From contig JAPPKR010000181.1 in assembly GCA_028819835.1 (NCBI GenBank), forward strand, positions 1 to 15,913: a DNA stretch of 15,913 nucleotides. The letters are read 5' to 3'. Shown here piece by piece: positions 1-7,813 of the stretch. Made by a program: the position numbers and the translations under genes. This DNA comes from a bacterium. GTDB lineage: Bacteria; Actinomycetota; Acidimicrobiia; UBA5794; ZC4RG35. The notes under the pieces were generated by a model. It worked only from the letters and a program-made list of their open reading frames with translations, searched no databases and had not been told where the DNA came from. How positions within the stretch are numbered: position 1 is the stretch's first letter; the number at the start of each line of letters is the position of its first letter.

Positions 1-794
1 TCCCGACACCAAGCAGCGTGGCTGCAGGGTCGGAACTGTTCCCCGATTACCTGGTCGCCGCTGGGGTTGATCCCCTGAAACGCAATGGCCTGCTGGCGGA
101 CCTGGAGCGCTGGTCGCGTTCCTACGCCCTCTTCACCCTGGAGAAGTTGGGTTGGAGTCGTGTCAAGGGCCAGGTCGTCGATCCCGATGAGCTGAGGCAG
201 ACCTTGGGGGTCATTCCCGAGCACCAGCGCCTGTTCCGCCGGATGTTCGAGATGCTTTCCCGCTCCGGGGTTCTGGAGGAGCGGGACGGCGCGTTCGCGG
301 TTTTGCTGGGGCCCGACGACCCGTTGCCCGCAGAGCTTCCCCCCGATCCGGAGGGGTATGCGGAGGAGATGGCCGAGCGGTATTCCCAGGGCCTGATCGA
401 GATCGGGCTGTTCAAGCGGTCGGGTGCTGCCCTGGCCGAGGTCCTGCGAGGCGGGGCGGACCCGCTGACTCTCCTGTTCAGCAGCGGTGAACCGACCGCC
501 GCCGATCTGTACCTGAAAGCCCCGGTGGCCCGCGCCGCCAACGCCTTGTTGCGAGACGCGGTCCGCGCACTCCTGGCCCGCTTGCCGGAAGGTCGCCGAC
601 TTCGAGTGATCGAAGTGGGAGCGGGCACGGGATCGGCCACTGCCTCCGTTCTACCGGAGCTTCCCGCTGGACGGTTCGATTACATGTACACCGATATCTC
701 CGCCGGTTTCTTCGCCGAAGCCGAAGCGAGGTTCGGCGACGGTGACGGGTGCATCGAGTACCGCCCGCTGGACATAGAGAAGGACCCCGTATAG
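1..794 (+). CDS. Type I polyketide synthase, partial: N-terminal part of the C-methyltransferase domain, ended by an in-frame TAG
   Basis: The frame is open from base 3 with no start codon, so this is the middle of a larger protein that begins outside the window. The segment has the helical lead-in typical of PKS C-methyltransferase domains, then the SAM-binding motif [13 protein letters not shown] at 606-644. It reaches the acidic stretch [11 protein letters not shown], where a TAG stops it. The next codons in the same frame (QGFDRHGYDLLIASNVLHAT) are the expected continuation of the same domain, so 1-794 and 795-6473 are one ancestral gene. C-MT domains transfer a methyl group from S-adenosylmethionine to the alpha carbon of the ACP-bound beta-ketoacyl chain. 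The upstream KS, AT and DH that such modules normally carry would lie left of the window; this is inferred. As read, the product would end inside the MT fold and be non-functional. What could rescue it is sequencing error, readthrough or a recent mutation. Confidence 0.85.
   Translation, partial: PTPSSVAAGSELFPDYLVAAGVDPLKRNGLLADLERWSRSYALFTLEKLGWSRVKGQVVDPDELRQTLGVIPEHQRLFRRMFEMLSRSGVLEERDGAFAVLLGPDDPLPAELPPDPEGYAEEMAERYSQGLIEIGLFKRSGAALAEVLRGGADPLTLLFSSGEPTAADLYLKAPVARAANALLRDAVRALLARLPEGRRLRVIEVGAGTGSATASVLPELPAGRFDYMYTDISAGFFAEAEARFGDGDGCIEYRPLDIEKDPV
792..794 (+). other. In-frame amber (TAG) codon interrupting the PKS methyltransferase domain
   Basis: The codons read GTA TAG CAG GGG TTT at 789-803, in the frame of both flanking PKS segments. 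No base insertion or deletion is needed to join them. By memory of the family, the interrupted position usually holds a polar residue such as Glu or Gln (a form like DPxxQGF), so one substitution, for example GAG or CAG to TAG, would explain it. TAG also ends the PKS itself (6471-6473) and tatA (15529-15531), so global reassignment of TAG to sense is unlikely here. Confidence 0.9.
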
Positions 795-3700
795 CAGGGG
801 TTTGACCGACATGGCTATGACCTGCTGATCGCCTCCAACGTGTTGCATGCCACCCGCTTCCTGCAAGAGACCCTGGGGCACTGCAGGACTCTGATGGCGC
901 CCTCGGGCCAGTTGGTGGCCCTGGAAAACCTCCGCGGCCTGGGTTGGATGGACCTCACCTTCGGTCAACTGGACGGGTGGTGGAGATTCGCCGACCACTA
1001 CCGTCCGCACCACGCCCTGGCGACCCCCGAGGTGTGGCGACAGGCGCTGGGGGACGCGGGTTTCGAGGAAGTCGAAGTCCTGGGGGTGGACGACTCCTTC
1101 ACATTCGAGATGCTGGACAAGGGAGTGATCGTGGCCCAGGGGCCGGCGAAGGTGACCGAGCCTGCTGGGGTATGGGTGCTGGCTGGGGATCGGAGCGGCG
1201 TGGGCGATGCCTTGGCCACCGAGTTGGCGACTCGGAACCAGACGGTGGTACTGGCGAGCGGGGACGCTCAGGAGAAGACCATGACGGCCGGTGACGGACC
1301 GGCGGTGGTCAAGACCGCCCTGGACATGGAGTGCCGGGAGTCGTGGCTATCGCTGATCGAGGATCTACCCCGGGACTTGCCGCTCAACGGCGTCGTGCAC
1401 CTGGGCGCCCTGGACGGTCATGGAGATCGGGCAACCGCCGACGAGATGGCTGCGGACATCCGGGCCGCCGGAGCAGGCGCGCTGGCGCTGGTGCAGGGTT
1501 TGGCCGACTCCGACCTCATACCGGCCAAGGGAGTGTGGCTCGTCACCCGCGGTGCGCAGGTGCTGGAGAGGGAGCGGGGCGGAGAGTTGGCCGGGGCGAC
1601 TCTCTGGGGTCTTGGCAAGGTGATGGCACTGGAGACGCCGCACCTGCAGCCGAGGATGATAGACATCGATCCCGGCGTCCCCGGACCCATGGTCGACCTG
1701 GTAAACGAGTTGATGTATCCCGACCGGGAGAACCACATCGCCTACCGGCTCGGAAGTCGGAGAGCAGCTCGGCTGGTCCGCCCCGATGCGGTGGAGGGGC
1801 GACTGGCATTTCCCGAGGAGCCAGGCTGGGTCCTGGCCCCGGACCGGGGAGGGATCTTCGACCGACCACGGATCAAGACCCTTGGAGTTCGGCTCCTGGA
1901 GCCGAGAGAGGTCCGAGTAGCCGTGGAAGCCGCCGGGCTCAACTTCTGGGACGTGTTCCGGTCGCTGGGCTTCATCGAGGAGGGGGATCTGGGGAGGGAG
2001 ATGTGCGGATTCGTTGTCGACACCGGTTCGGAAGTCTCGACCGTTGCGGTTGGCGACCATGTGGTCGGACTGGGGTTCGGCGCGTTCGCGGCGGAGATGG
2101 TCACCCATGAGGAGTTAGTGGCCCCGGCCCCGGAGGGGCTCTCAGTCTCGGGGCTGGCCACCATCCCCAGCGCCTTCGTCTCGGCTGCTCTTTCTTACAA
2201 GTACTCCGGGCTGGAGGCCGGAGACCGGGTGCTGATTCACGCCGGCGCCGGGGGAGTCGGGCTGGCGGCTATACAGCTTGCACAGGCCGCGGGCGCCGAG
2301 GTGTTCGCCACCTGCAGCGCGCCGAAACGTGCATATCTGCGATCGGTGGGCGTCAAGCACATATTCGACAGCCGCCAGACCAGGTTTGGCGAGCAAATCC
2401 TGGAGGCCACCGGAGGGGAGGGTGTTGAGGTGGTGCTGAACAGCCTCACGAGCGAGGGCTTCATAGATGCCAGCCTGTCCTGTCTGGCCCAGGGTGGCCG
2501 GTTCGTCGAACTGGCCAGAAGGGACATCCTCAGCCCCGAGGAGATGGCTGAGGTGCGGCCGGATGTGTCCTATGACATCCTGGAGTTGGATGTGCTGAAG
2601 AAGACCGATCCGGCTTGGGTTGGAGAAGTGATGAGGGAGGTGATGGAGGGGATTTCGTCAGGAGAGCTCAAACCGCTGGTACACAGCAGGTGGCCCCTGG
2701 CCGAGGCGGGCGCGGCATTGGGATTCATGCGAGCAGCCCGCCACCTGGGAAAGATCGTCGTAACCGCTAGTCCGCTGGCGCAGGGCCACCTGCGGGGAGA
2801 TCGCACCTACTTGGTTACAGGGGGCCTGGGGGGAATCGGGTGCGCGGTGGCCGATTGGCTGGCGGATCGGGGCGCCGGCGCGATCGTTCTGAACGGCCGC
2901 CGGGATCCCGACGCCGCAGCGACAGAAACCATAGAAGCGCTGCGCCGACGCGGCGTCAGGGTGGAAGTCGAACTTGCGGACGTCACCGACCCAGGGGCGG
3001 TGGACGCCATGCTGGCGCGGATCGACGCCCGCTTGCCGCCGCTGGGCGGCGTTATTCACAGTGTGGGCGTGCTGTCGGACGCTGCCCTCACCAATCAGAC
3101 CTGGGGGAGCTTCGAACAGGTGCTGTGGCCCAAGATCGTGGGCGCCTGGCACTTGCACCGGGCCACTGAGGGCCGGGACCTAGACCTCTTCTGTCTCTTC
3201 TCCAGCCGAGTCGGTGTTATGGGCAATCCCGGCCAGGCCAATCATGCCGCCGCCAACGCCTTCTTGGACCAGCTTGCCGCTCATCGACGGGCGCTCGGTC
3301 TCCCCGGCCAGGCCATAGCCTGGGGCGCATGGTCGGAAATCGGGGAAGCCGCCGAACAACGGGACCGTATCGAGCGCCGCCGAGCGGCCCTAGGAGGCCG
3401 CTGGTTTACCCCGCAGCAAGGAATCCGGGCCCTCGAGAGGCTGGTGCGTCAGGACAGCACCGGGTCGGTGGTGATGTCCATGGACTGGTCGGTTTTCGAG
3501 GAGGCTGTCGAGGACCGTCCTCCCTTGCTGGAGGACCTGCTGTCTTCAGGCCCCGACGACGCGTCCGATGGCGCTGTCTCCTCGGAGGATCTGCTGACCC
3601 TGCTGAGAAGCGCGCCGACAATAGAGCCCGAAGAAGTGTTCGTGTCCTTCCTGCAGCAGGAGGTGCAAGCGGTGCTCAGGTTGCCCAAGGCGCCCTCACC

Positions 3701-6473
3701 GACGGTTGGTTTCTTCGACCTGGGAATGGACTCGCTGATGGCCGTGGAGTTGCGTAACCGCCTGAACCGCGCCTTTGCCGGTGAATACGTGGCGTCCAAC
3801 ACCGTCGTCTTCGACTACCCGGACATTGCCGCCCTGGCAGGGCATCTGGCTTCGGAACTCGGCCAACCCGGCGAGGTCCGGTCATCGCCCGAGCAACCGG
3901 TATTCGAGGAACCCCCTGCGACCGCCGTCGACGACGATGGCATTGCGGTGGTGGGTATGGCCTGCAAATTCCCCGGAGCGGACAACCTGGGGGCATTCTG
4001 GGATCTCTTGGATGCCGGCGCTGACGCCGTCACCGACGGCCGGCGGGACGCCGGGGCATGGGATGGCGTGGTGGGGGATCCCGAGGCTGCCGATGTCGCC
4101 TACCGGCGGGGGGCCTTCATAGACGGGATTGACCGGTTCGATTCCAGGTTCTTCCGGATCTCCCCGATCGAGGCGCAGTTGATGGATCCCCAGCAGCGGA
4201 TACTGCTTGAGACGAGTTGGCTGGCCCTGGAAGACGCGGGGTTCGGTCCCGACAGCCTGAGGGGTAGCCGCACCGGGGTGTATGCGGGGGTTGGCAGCGC
4301 CGAATACCGGGACTTGATCGAGGCCGCCAACAGGGCGGACAGCTACCTGGGCACGACCGGGAGCGTCGCGGTCGGCCGAGTGGCTTTCGCACTGGGCCTT
4401 GAAGGACCCGCGATGCCGGTTGACCTGGCCTGCGCGTCGTCGTTGGCTGCGGTCCATCAGGCCGTGGTGGGCTTGCAGCGCGGCGAGGTGGATCTGGCTC
4501 TGGCGGGAGGAGTGAATGTGGTGCTTTCTCCTTCGGTGTCCAGATTCATGATGGACATCGGTATGTTGTCGCCGACCGGGCATTGCAGTCCCTTTGACGC
4601 TTCCGCCGATGGATATGTACGAGGCGAAGGCTGCGGCATGGTGGTGTTGAAGCGATTGAGGGAGGCCGAGGCCGACGGCGACCGGATATGGGCCGTCATA
4701 CGAGGGTCTGCGGTCAACCAGAACGGGGCCAGCGCCGGTCTGACCGTGCCGAACGGCCCGGCCCAGGAACGGGTGATGAGGGAAGCCTTGCTGCAAGCCG
4801 GTGTGGCGGGGTCCCGGGTCGATTACCTGGAAGCGCACGCCACCGGCTCGCAGTTGGGCGATCCCATCGAGTTGAATGCAGCCGCGGCGGTATACGGCGA
4901 CGGGCGGTCGGAGGGACGTCCGCTGCTGGTCGGATCGGTCAAGTCCAACATCGGGCACATTGAATGGGCGGCGGGAATCGCGGCCTTTATCAAGACCGTC
5001 CTCGCCATGAACGAGGGCAGGATCCCCAGCCACCTGCACTTCCGGGATCCCAATCCGCATGTCGACTGGGATCGGATCCCGGTGCGAGTGACGTCTGAGG
5101 GAACACAGTGGCCTTCCGACCCCGGCGGACTTCCCCTGGCGGGGATCAATGCCTTCGGGCTCTCCGGGGCCAACGCCCATGTTCTGGTCGAGGGCTACCG
5201 CTCGGTGGGGAATGGCGCGATGGCCGGCAGCGGAGCCGACCCGGTGGCTGGCGGCGCACGGGCGGTGCCGTTGACGCTTCCCCCCGGGGTTGACGGCTCT
5301 TCGGCAACAGAACCCCCGGCGCGGGGCGTTCGCCTCTTGCCCCTGTCCGGGAAGTCGGCGGGGGCACTCCGGGATCTGGCGGATCGTTACCTCTCCTGGC
5401 TCGATGGCGAGGACGGCGCGCCCTCCGATGCGTACCTGGCCGATCTGGCCTGGACTGCGGGAGTGGGCCGGAGCCATTTCCCTCACCGCGCCGGGATTCT
5501 GTTCCGTAATGTCCTCGAACTGCGCCGGGAACTACGGACGGTGTCGGAGACCTATGAGTTCCCGGATTGGGAAACGCCTGAGAGAGCGACAAGAGTGGCT
5601 TTCCTCTACCCGGGTGCTGAGGGCTTTTCCCGCGCAGTGGGGGAGGCGGTTTATCGCAGCGAGCCGGTGGCTCGGGCGGTGTTGGACCGCTGCGACGACG
5701 TGATGCGCCAGCAGCGGGGGGATTCACTTCTTGAGGCGATGTTCCGTCGTTCCGGGGTCGGGGATCCGGAGGATCCGGCAACTGCTTACCCGGCGGTTTA
5801 TGCGTTGGGATGCGCTCTGACCGCCCAGTGGGCGAGCGTGGGCATTCGTCCCAACGTCGTGCTGGGGTGGGGTCCGGGTGCGATAGCGGCGGCGCAGGCG
5901 GCCGGGGTGTTCGGCTTGGAGGAAGGTCTGGGACTGGCGACCGCCCTGGGCACCCTGCAGAACTCATCATCGGACCATGACCATCGGGCTGTCCTGGAGG
6001 CTGCCCTGGACGGCCTTGCGCTGCAAACGCCGTCCGTATCCCTGCTGAACAATGTCTCCGGGCGGGTGGTGGAGTCTTCGGAGGACTTGGATCTCGAATA
6101 CTGGTTGTCCCAGGGCGGGGGTTCTCCCGGTGTAAGGAACTGGGGAACCCTGGCCCGCCTCGGGACGGATGCAATAGTTGTAACAGGTCCCGAGTCGTCG
6201 CTCGGAGAGGGGCTCCGTGGCCGCCGGCCCGATTCTCAAGAGACTCCCGTCGTACTACCCACCCCGGTGAGTCCATCCGCCAACGGGGAGGCGCCGGATT
6301 CGGGACCCGGATTTGTCGAAACGGTGGCAGGCGCTTACCAGGCAGGGCTGGACATTTCCTTCAACGGTTTGTTCGCAGGTGAGGTCCGGCGTCGAGTGGC
6401 TCTACCGGGCTATCCCTTCCAACGGCGGCGACACTGGATACGGCCTCCAGGCGATAGTGCCAAGGACCGCTAG
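795..6473 (+). CDS. Type I polyketide synthase, C-terminal part: MT(end)-structural KR-ER-KR-ACP-KS-degenerate AT
   Basis: The frame is continuous with the upstream PKS segment. The first start-type codon after the TAG is GTG 840, which lies inside the MT fold and is not a credible start. Counting from GTG 840, the order is: end of MT (to about 95); structural ketoreductase (about 110-320); enoylreductase with NADPH motif HAGAGGVGLAA from 467 (about 325-640); ketoreductase with TGGLGGIG from 660 and a GQANHAAAN active-site segment, where His802 sits at the usual Tyr position; ACP with GMDSL, Ser965; ketosynthase with Cys1198 (DLACASS), His1333 and His1373 intact. Last comes an AT-like remnant (about 1586-1788) with GWGPG in place of GHSxG, then the usual post-AT linker LPGYPFQRRRHW. 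The MT-ER-KR set predicts fully reduced, methyl-branched acyl chains, known for lipid-making PKSs. There is no terminal ACP or thioesterase; a discrete ACP gene follows. The lack of any other disruption over 5.6 kb suggests recent or ongoing selection. Confidence 0.88.
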   Translation, partial: QGFDRHGYDLLIASNVLHATRFLQETLGHCRTLMAPSGQLVALENLRGLGWMDLTFGQLDGWWRFADHYRPHHALATPEVWRQALGDAGFEEVEVLGVDDSFTFEMLDKGVIVAQGPAKVTEPAGVWVLAGDRSGVGDALATELATRNQTVVLASGDAQEKTMTAGDGPAVVKTALDMECRESWLSLIEDLPRDLPLNGVVHLGALDGHGDRATADEMAADIRAAGAGALALVQGLADSDLIPAKGVWLVTRGAQVLERERGGELAGATLWGLGKVMALETPHLQPRMIDIDPGVPGPMVDLVNELMYPDRENHIAYRLGSRRAARLVRPDAVEGRLAFPEEPGWVLAPDRGGIFDRPRIKTLGVRLLEPREVRVAVEAAGLNFWDVFRSLGFIEEGDLGREMCGFVVDTGSEVSTVAVGDHVVGLGFGAFAAEMVTHEELVAPAPEGLSVSGLATIPSAFVSAALSYKYSGLEAGDRVLIHAGAGGVGLAAIQLAQAAGAEVFATCSAPKRAYLRSVGVKHIFDSRQTRFGEQILEATGGEGVEVVLNSLTSEGFIDASLSCLAQGGRFVELARRDILSPEEMAEVRPDVSYDILELDVLKKTDPAWVGEVMREVMEGISSGELKPLVHSRWPLAEAGAALGFMRAARHLGKIVVTASPLAQGHLRGDRTYLVTGGLGGIGCAVADWLADRGAGAIVLNGRRDPDAAATETIEALRRRGVRVEVELADVTDPGAVDAMLARIDARLPPLGGVIHSVGVLSDAALTNQTWGSFEQVLWPKIVGAWHLHRATEGRDLDLFCLFSSRVGVMGNPGQANHAAANAFLDQLAAHRRALGLPGQAIAWGAWSEIGEAAEQRDRIERRRAALGGRWFTPQQGIRALERLVRQDSTGSVVMSMDWSVFEEAVEDRPPLLEDLLSSGPDDASDGAVSSEDLLTLLRSAPTIEPEEVFVSFLQQEVQAVLRLPKAPSPTVGFFDLGMDSLMAVELRNRLNRAFAGEYVASNTVVFDYPDIAALAGHLASELGQPGEVRSSPEQPVFEEPPATAVDDDGIAVVGMACKFPGADNLGAFWDLLDAGADAVTDGRRDAGAWDGVVGDPEAADVAYRRGAFIDGIDRFDSRFFRISPIEAQLMDPQQRILLETSWLALEDAGFGPDSLRGSRTGVYAGVGSAEYRDLIEAANRADSYLGTTGSVAVGRVAFALGLEGPAMPVDLACASSLAAVHQAVVGLQRGEVDLALAGGVNVVLSPSVSRFMMDIGMLSPTGHCSPFDASADGYVRGEGCGMVVLKRLREAEADGDRIWAVIRGSAVNQNGASAGLTVPNGPAQERVMREALLQAGVAGSRVDYLEAHATGSQLGDPIELNAAAAVYGDGRSEGRPLLVGSVKSNIGHIEWAAGIAAFIKTVLAMNEGRIPSHLHFRDPNPHVDWDRIPVRVTSEGTQWPSDPGGLPLAGINAFGLSGANAHVLVEGYRSVGNGAMAGSGADPVAGGARAVPLTLPPGVDGSSATEPPARGVRLLPLSGKSAGALRDLADRYLSWLDGEDGAPSDAYLADLAWTAGVGRSHFPHRAGILFRNVLELRRELRTVSETYEFPDWETPERATRVAFLYPGAEGFSRAVGEAVYRSEPVARAVLDRCDDVMRQQRGDSLLEAMFRRSGVGDPEDPATAYPAVYALGCALTAQWASVGIRPNVVLGWGPGAIAAAQAAGVFGLEEGLGLATALGTLQNSSSDHDHRAVLEAALDGLALQTPSVSLLNNVSGRVVESSEDLDLEYWLSQGGGSPGVRNWGTLARLGTDAIVVTGPESSLGEGLRGRRPDSQETPVVLPTPVSPSANGEAPDSGPGFVETVAGAYQAGLDISFNGLFAGEVRRRVALPGYPFQRRRHWIRPPGDSAKDR

Positions 6474-6562
6474 CCGGGGACGGTGGGTGGGACCGGTCGA
6501 TCCGCTTCGGGCCGGCGTCAGGTTGAGCAAATTGCCCGGCTCCCTTGGGCTCCGGCTTCCGT

Positions 6563-6568
6563 TACAAT
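6563..6568 (+). promoter_or_regulatory. Possible -10 element upstream of the discrete ACP gene
   Basis: TACAAT matches an actinobacterial -10 consensus and lies in the 168-base gap between the PKS and the ACP gene. I see no well-spaced TTGACA-like -35, so this is weak. It would allow the ACP and the phosphopantetheinyl transferase to be made independently of the interrupted PKS. I see no convincing terminator in this gap. Confidence 0.25.
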
Positions 6569-6630
6569 GAGTCAAGTATCGACGCGGTCTTCTTGATGCC
6601 GTCGATGTCGCGAATCGGACCTTGAGAGAC

Positions 6631-6635
6631 AGGAG
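6631..6635 (+). promoter_or_regulatory. Ribosome binding site of the discrete ACP gene
   Basis: AGGAG is followed by a six-base spacer and ATG 6642. It is a good Shine-Dalgarno match and fixes the ACP start. Confidence 0.75.
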
Positions 6636-6641
6636 TTAGGA

Positions 6642-6887
6642 ATGTCATCCACCGAAGAGAGGATCAGAGCACTGGTCGACGAGAATCTGGAGATCGAAGG
6701 ACGCCCACCCGGTCGCCCGCTGGATCTCGATTCAAGCCTCCGGGATTCCGGGGTGTCGTCGTTGGATTTTGTGGCGTTCGCCAAGTTGGTGGCCCAGGAG
6801 TTCGGCGTCGAAGTGAGCATGGAGGAATGCGCGAGCATCAATTCGGTTGGGGAACTCATAACGTTCCTGGACTCCAAAGCCGCCTGA
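6642..6887 (+). CDS. Discrete acyl carrier protein (PP-binding domain protein)
   Basis: An 81-residue stand-alone carrier protein of normal ACP length. The attachment motif is DSGVSSLDF; Ser40 is the expected 4'-phosphopantetheine site, with Ser in place of the usual Asp just before it. The N-terminal helix (EERIRALVDENLEI), the acidic second helix and the C-terminal helix (SVGELITFLDSKAA) fit the four-helix fold. It lies between a PKS that ends in KS-AT without its own carrier and a phosphopantetheinyl transferase gene. I infer that it serves the PKS in trans, either as partner of the terminal KS or as acceptor of the finished chain. It could instead serve another acyl pathway, but the gene order favours the PKS. 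The start is well supported by an AGGAG site. Confidence 0.88.
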   Translation: MSSTEERIRALVDENLEIEGRPPGRPLDLDSSLRDSGVSSLDFVAFAKLVAQEFGVEVSMEECASINSVGELITFLDSKAA

Positions 6888-6940
6888 TCTTCTAACTTCG
6901 GCCGGTCCGCCTTCGGTCCGCCTTTTGACATTGGTGCCTG

Positions 6941-7687
6941 ATGACCGCAAATCCGCAAGGTGGTCCAAGGGCAGGAGACGGCCTCCGATGGTGGAGGTCC
7001 TTCCGGTCGTCCGGTCCGGTTGAGGTTTTTCGCGTTGACCTGACCCCGCACTCGGGGCGTGAAGCCGCGGCTTGGAGCCTGCTTGATGCGGCTGAGCGGC
7101 GGCGTTGCCGCAGGTTTCTTTACCCGGCTCCGCGCCGCCAGTTCGTCCTGAGCCGGGCCGCGCTCCGGGCCGTGCTTTGTGTGGGTCTGGGTTGCGACAA
7201 TGGAGAACTCGCATTCGAGTTTTCCAGGTACGGCAAGCCGATTCCCCTGGTCGGCGGCGATCGCGTGACCATGCATTGCAACATCAGCCACAGCGGGAGC
7301 CATGGGTTGGTGGCGCTCTCCCATCGGAGGGTGGGTGTCGATGTGGAAGAGCGAAGACCTCGGAAGAACCTGGAAGAGCTGGTGGAAACGGTCTTTGGCC
7401 CCGAAGAACAGGCGCTCCTTACCAGACTGCAGGGCAGGAGGTGGCTGGATACGTTTCTCCTTTTTTGGACTGCCAAGGAAGCCTTGGCCAAAGCCTGGGG
7501 CATGGGCCTTCGGACGGACTTTTCGACCTTTCAGGTGCCTCCCGAGATGCTTCGAGGGGAGCGGACCGGCCTGTTCCGCTGCCCACGAATAACCAACGCC
7601 ACATGGCGGCTGGAAGACATCGGGTGTGACGAGTTGGCTGCGGCGGTGGCCTATGAGGAGGATCCGGGGCCCGCAGGGGAGTTCTGA
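6941..7687 (+). CDS. 4'-phosphopantetheinyl transferase, Sfp superfamily
   Basis: A 248-residue protein, the size of Sfp-type transferases, which move 4'-phosphopantetheine from coenzyme A to the conserved serine of carrier proteins. Visible motifs are NISHSGSHGLVALS (from 114, the substrate and CoA-binding strand), GVDVEE (132-137; Asp134 and Glu136 are the expected Mg2+ ligands) and FWTAKEALAKAWG (175-187), the WxxKE signature with Glu180. It begins 53 bases after the ACP stop on the same strand, so it most likely activates that ACP and the ACP domain of the PKS. No clear Shine-Dalgarno site precedes ATG 6941. The family is sure; its partners are inferred from position. Confidence 0.93.
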   Translation: MTANPQGGPRAGDGLRWWRSFRSSGPVEVFRVDLTPHSGREAAAWSLLDAAERRRCRRFLYPAPRRQFVLSRAALRAVLCVGLGCDNGELAFEFSRYGKPIPLVGGDRVTMHCNISHSGSHGLVALSHRRVGVDVEERRPRKNLEELVETVFGPEEQALLTRLQGRRWLDTFLLFWTAKEALAKAWGMGLRTDFSTFQVPPEMLRGERTGLFRCPRITNATWRLEDIGCDELAAAVAYEEDPGPAGEF

Positions 7688-7801
7688 CCGGCGGCGCCCC
7701 CGGTGTGGTCGAGGCATCGCCGATTATCTTTGGTTGTCTCTGGCCTTGGCCGGGGGGGGAGGCGTGGCGACCGCCACCGGCAACATGACGCTCACAGACA
7801 C

Positions 7802-7809
7802 AGGTGGTG
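7802..7809 (+). promoter_or_regulatory. Ribosome binding site selecting a TTG start for the permease
   Basis: AGGTGGTG lies four bases before TTG 7814. An in-frame TGA at 7808-7810 means TTG 7814 is the first possible start. GTG 7826 is an in-frame alternative four codons later. Confidence 0.5.
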
Positions 7810-7813
7810 ACTC

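Noticed and set aside
792..794. TAG read as sense by a genome-wide alternative code
   Set aside because: TAG ends the PKS at 6471-6473 and tatA at 15529-15531, with nothing recognisable following in frame.
792..840. GTG 840 as a true start of a separate PKS gene
   Set aside because: It lies in the middle of the methyltransferase fold, with no ribosome site, and the preceding 15 codons also match the domain.
3882..5486. Open frame of 534 codons on the - strand opposite the PKS ketosynthase
   Set aside because: It is a shadow of the conserved KS coding strand and has no domain, start signal or plausible composition.
6895..6926. Possible terminator after the ACP gene (GC-rich stretch ending in TTTT)
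   Set aside because: The GGTCCGCC copies are direct, not inverted, repeats, so no hairpin forms; the T-run is only four bases.
6572..7717. Open frame of 381 codons on the - strand over the ACP and PPTase genes
   Set aside because: It covers two well-supported genes on the other strand, and its translation has Pro/Arg-rich shadow composition.
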